A DNA stretch of 6,573 nt, from assembly GCA_041627475.1 (NCBI GenBank), contig JBFKQZ010000181.1:1-6573 (forward strand), in the 5' to 3' direction. Under the pieces are notes generated by a model. That model worked only from the letters and a program-made list of their open reading frames with translations. It did not search any database and was not told the origin of the DNA. Positions 5,571 to 6,573 of the stretch are shown one piece after another. This DNA is from JBFGFG01 sp041627475. Lineage in GTDB: Bacteria; Actinomycetota; Nitriliruptoria; Nitriliruptorales; Nitriliruptoraceae. The translations under genes were made by a program, and so were the position numbers. Within the stretch, counting starts at the first letter, position 1; every line of letters begins with the position of its first letter.

Positions 5571-6573
5571 GCCCCACGCCGCTGGCCTCGCGCCCCACGG
5601 TCACCGGCTCGGCCACCAGGTCGACGCCCTCGCTCGCGGTGATGCGGGCATCGACGGTCCGTCCGATCGGGAGGTCGGGCGCGGTGCCGTCGGGCAGCTC
5701 GAGCCGGACCTCGCCGTCGGTCTCGGGCGCCTGCTGCGGGATGCGGCCGATCGTGCCGAACTCGCCGACCTCCTCGACCAGCACGGGCATGGTGCGACCG
5801 ACGAAGCGGGCGGTGCGCTCGTCGGCGATGCGCTCCTGCACCCGGGCGAGGTGCTCGACCCGTGCGGCGGCGACCTCCTCGGGGACCTGGTCCTCGAAGG
5901 TGGCCGACGGCGTGCCGTCCTCGACCGAGAACGGGAAGAACCCGACCCAGTCCAACTGCGCCTCGTGGAGGAAGTCCTCCAGGGTCCGGACGTGCTCATC
6001 GGTCTCGCCGGGGAAGCCGAGGATGAAGTTCGACCGGAACGCGACCTCGGGCATGAGCTCCCGGATCTGGCCGATCAGGTCGAGGAAGCGGTCGGGCGAC
6101 CCGGCGCGGGCCATCGAGCGCAGGAGGTCCTGGTCGACGTGCTGCATCGACAGGTCCACGTACGGCATGACCTCGGGGATCTCGGCCATCGCCTCCAGCA
6201 GCGGCCACTGGAGCTCGTCGGGCTGGAGGTAGAGCAGCCGCAACCGCTCGATGCCGTCGACCGCGGCGAGCTCACGTAGCAGCACGGGGGCAAGCGCACG
6301 GCCGCCCTGGTGACCGTTCCACTCGCCGAGGTCCTTGCCCCAGCTCGTGGTGTTCTCGCTGACGAGCACGAGCTCACGCGCGCCCTGCTCACCGAGCCAC
6401 GCGGCCTCGGCGACGAGCTCGTCGATGCCCCGGCTCTGGAAGCCGCCGCGGAACGACGGGATGGCGCAGAACGTGCACATGCGGTCGCAGCCGCCGGCGA
6501 TCTTGAGGTAGGCCCACGGCCGCTCGGCGTCGTAGGTGCGCACGGGGAAGCGCGGCCCGCTGGCCGGCATCCG
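5557..6573 (-). CDS. rimO: ribosomal protein S12 methylthiotransferase RimO, C-terminal part (5' end off window)
   Basis: Radical-SAM enzyme that adds a methylthio group to a conserved aspartate of ribosomal protein S12. The 338 visible residues hold the radical-SAM core. The triad GGCDRMCTFCAIPSFRG (cysteines at visible residues 29, 33, 36; codons near 6466-6489) is typical of RimO, as are SENTTSWGKDL, YLQPDEL, YVDLSMQHVD and RSNFILGFPGET. A TRAM-type RNA/protein-binding domain follows at about 258-323 (visible numbering). The reading frame stays open to the right edge, so the ATG near 6570 (MPASGP) is most likely internal. The N-terminal MTTase domain with three more cluster cysteines, about 130-160 residues, should lie beyond. 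The C-terminal tail (REASGVGRAGG) overlaps the pgsA start. It is paralogous to miaB at the left edge, but the two serve different substrates. Confidence 0.96.
   Translation of the reverse strand, partial: RMPASGPRFPVRTYDAERPWAYLKIAGGCDRMCTFCAIPSFRGGFQSRGIDELVAEAAWLGEQGARELVLVSENTTSWGKDLGEWNGHQGGRALAPVLLRELAAVDGIERLRLLYLQPDELQWPLLEAMAEIPEVMPYVDLSMQHVDQDLLRSMARAGSPDRFLDLIGQIRELMPEVAFRSNFILGFPGETDEHVRTLEDFLHEAQLDWVGFFPFSVEDGTPSATFEDQVPEEVAAARVEHLARVQERIADERTARFVGRTMPVLVEEVGEFGTIGRIPQQAPETDGEVRLELPDGTAPDLPIGRTVDARITASEGVDLVAEPVTVGREASGVGRAGG

Overview
The window is very GC-rich (around 70% by eye), with GTG starts, genes packed in overlapping operons, an actinobacterial-type LexA box (CGAAC-N4-GTTCG) and the gene order rimO-pgsA-cinA / recA-recX-miaB. 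Together these point to a chromosomal housekeeping segment of an Actinomycetota. The RecA protein looks somewhat unlike the Streptomyces/Mycobacterium type, so a deeper-branching class is possible. That placement is a guess from residue patterns, not a database result.

Layout from left to right. The minus strand from 2668 down to the left edge carries recA, recX, a small three-helix membrane protein and the first 201 codons of miaB, which runs off the window. recA and recX overlap by 4 bases (GTGA). recX and the small gene are separated by about 70 bases holding an inverted repeat. The small gene and miaB are 8 bases apart. Upstream of recA (2669-2810) is a compact control region: a LexA operator fills the 17-base spacer of a distal promoter, a candidate LexA-independent damage (PafBC-type) promoter lies nearer the gene, and a strong Shine-Dalgarno fixes the GTG start.

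The region 2811-3022 has no convincing gene. It holds a 12-bp perfect palindrome, a longer inverted repeat and a weak candidate promoter. At 3023-3688, on the plus strand, is a DEDDh (DnaQ-fold) 3'-5' exonuclease. It sits where many actinobacteria carry an XRE-type regulator (clgR) and a DUF3046 gene, neither of which is present here. A stem-loop at 3684-3720 separates it from the convergent cinA.

The minus strand from 6573 down to 3730 carries a second operon: rimO (N-terminus off the right edge), pgsA and cinA, all with overlapping ends. RimO and MiaB are paralogous radical-SAM methylthiotransferases, acting on ribosomal protein S12 and on tRNA. PgsA makes phosphatidylglycerol-phosphate. 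CinA salvages pyridine nucleotide. RecA and RecX are the recombinase and its modulator.

I see no clearly new multi-gene system. The most interesting points are the two-promoter recA control region with its nested LexA site, the exonuclease standing in for the usual regulator next to recA, the N-terminal extension of RecX, the small membrane protein in the recA operon, and the altered active-site signature in the PncC domain of CinA.
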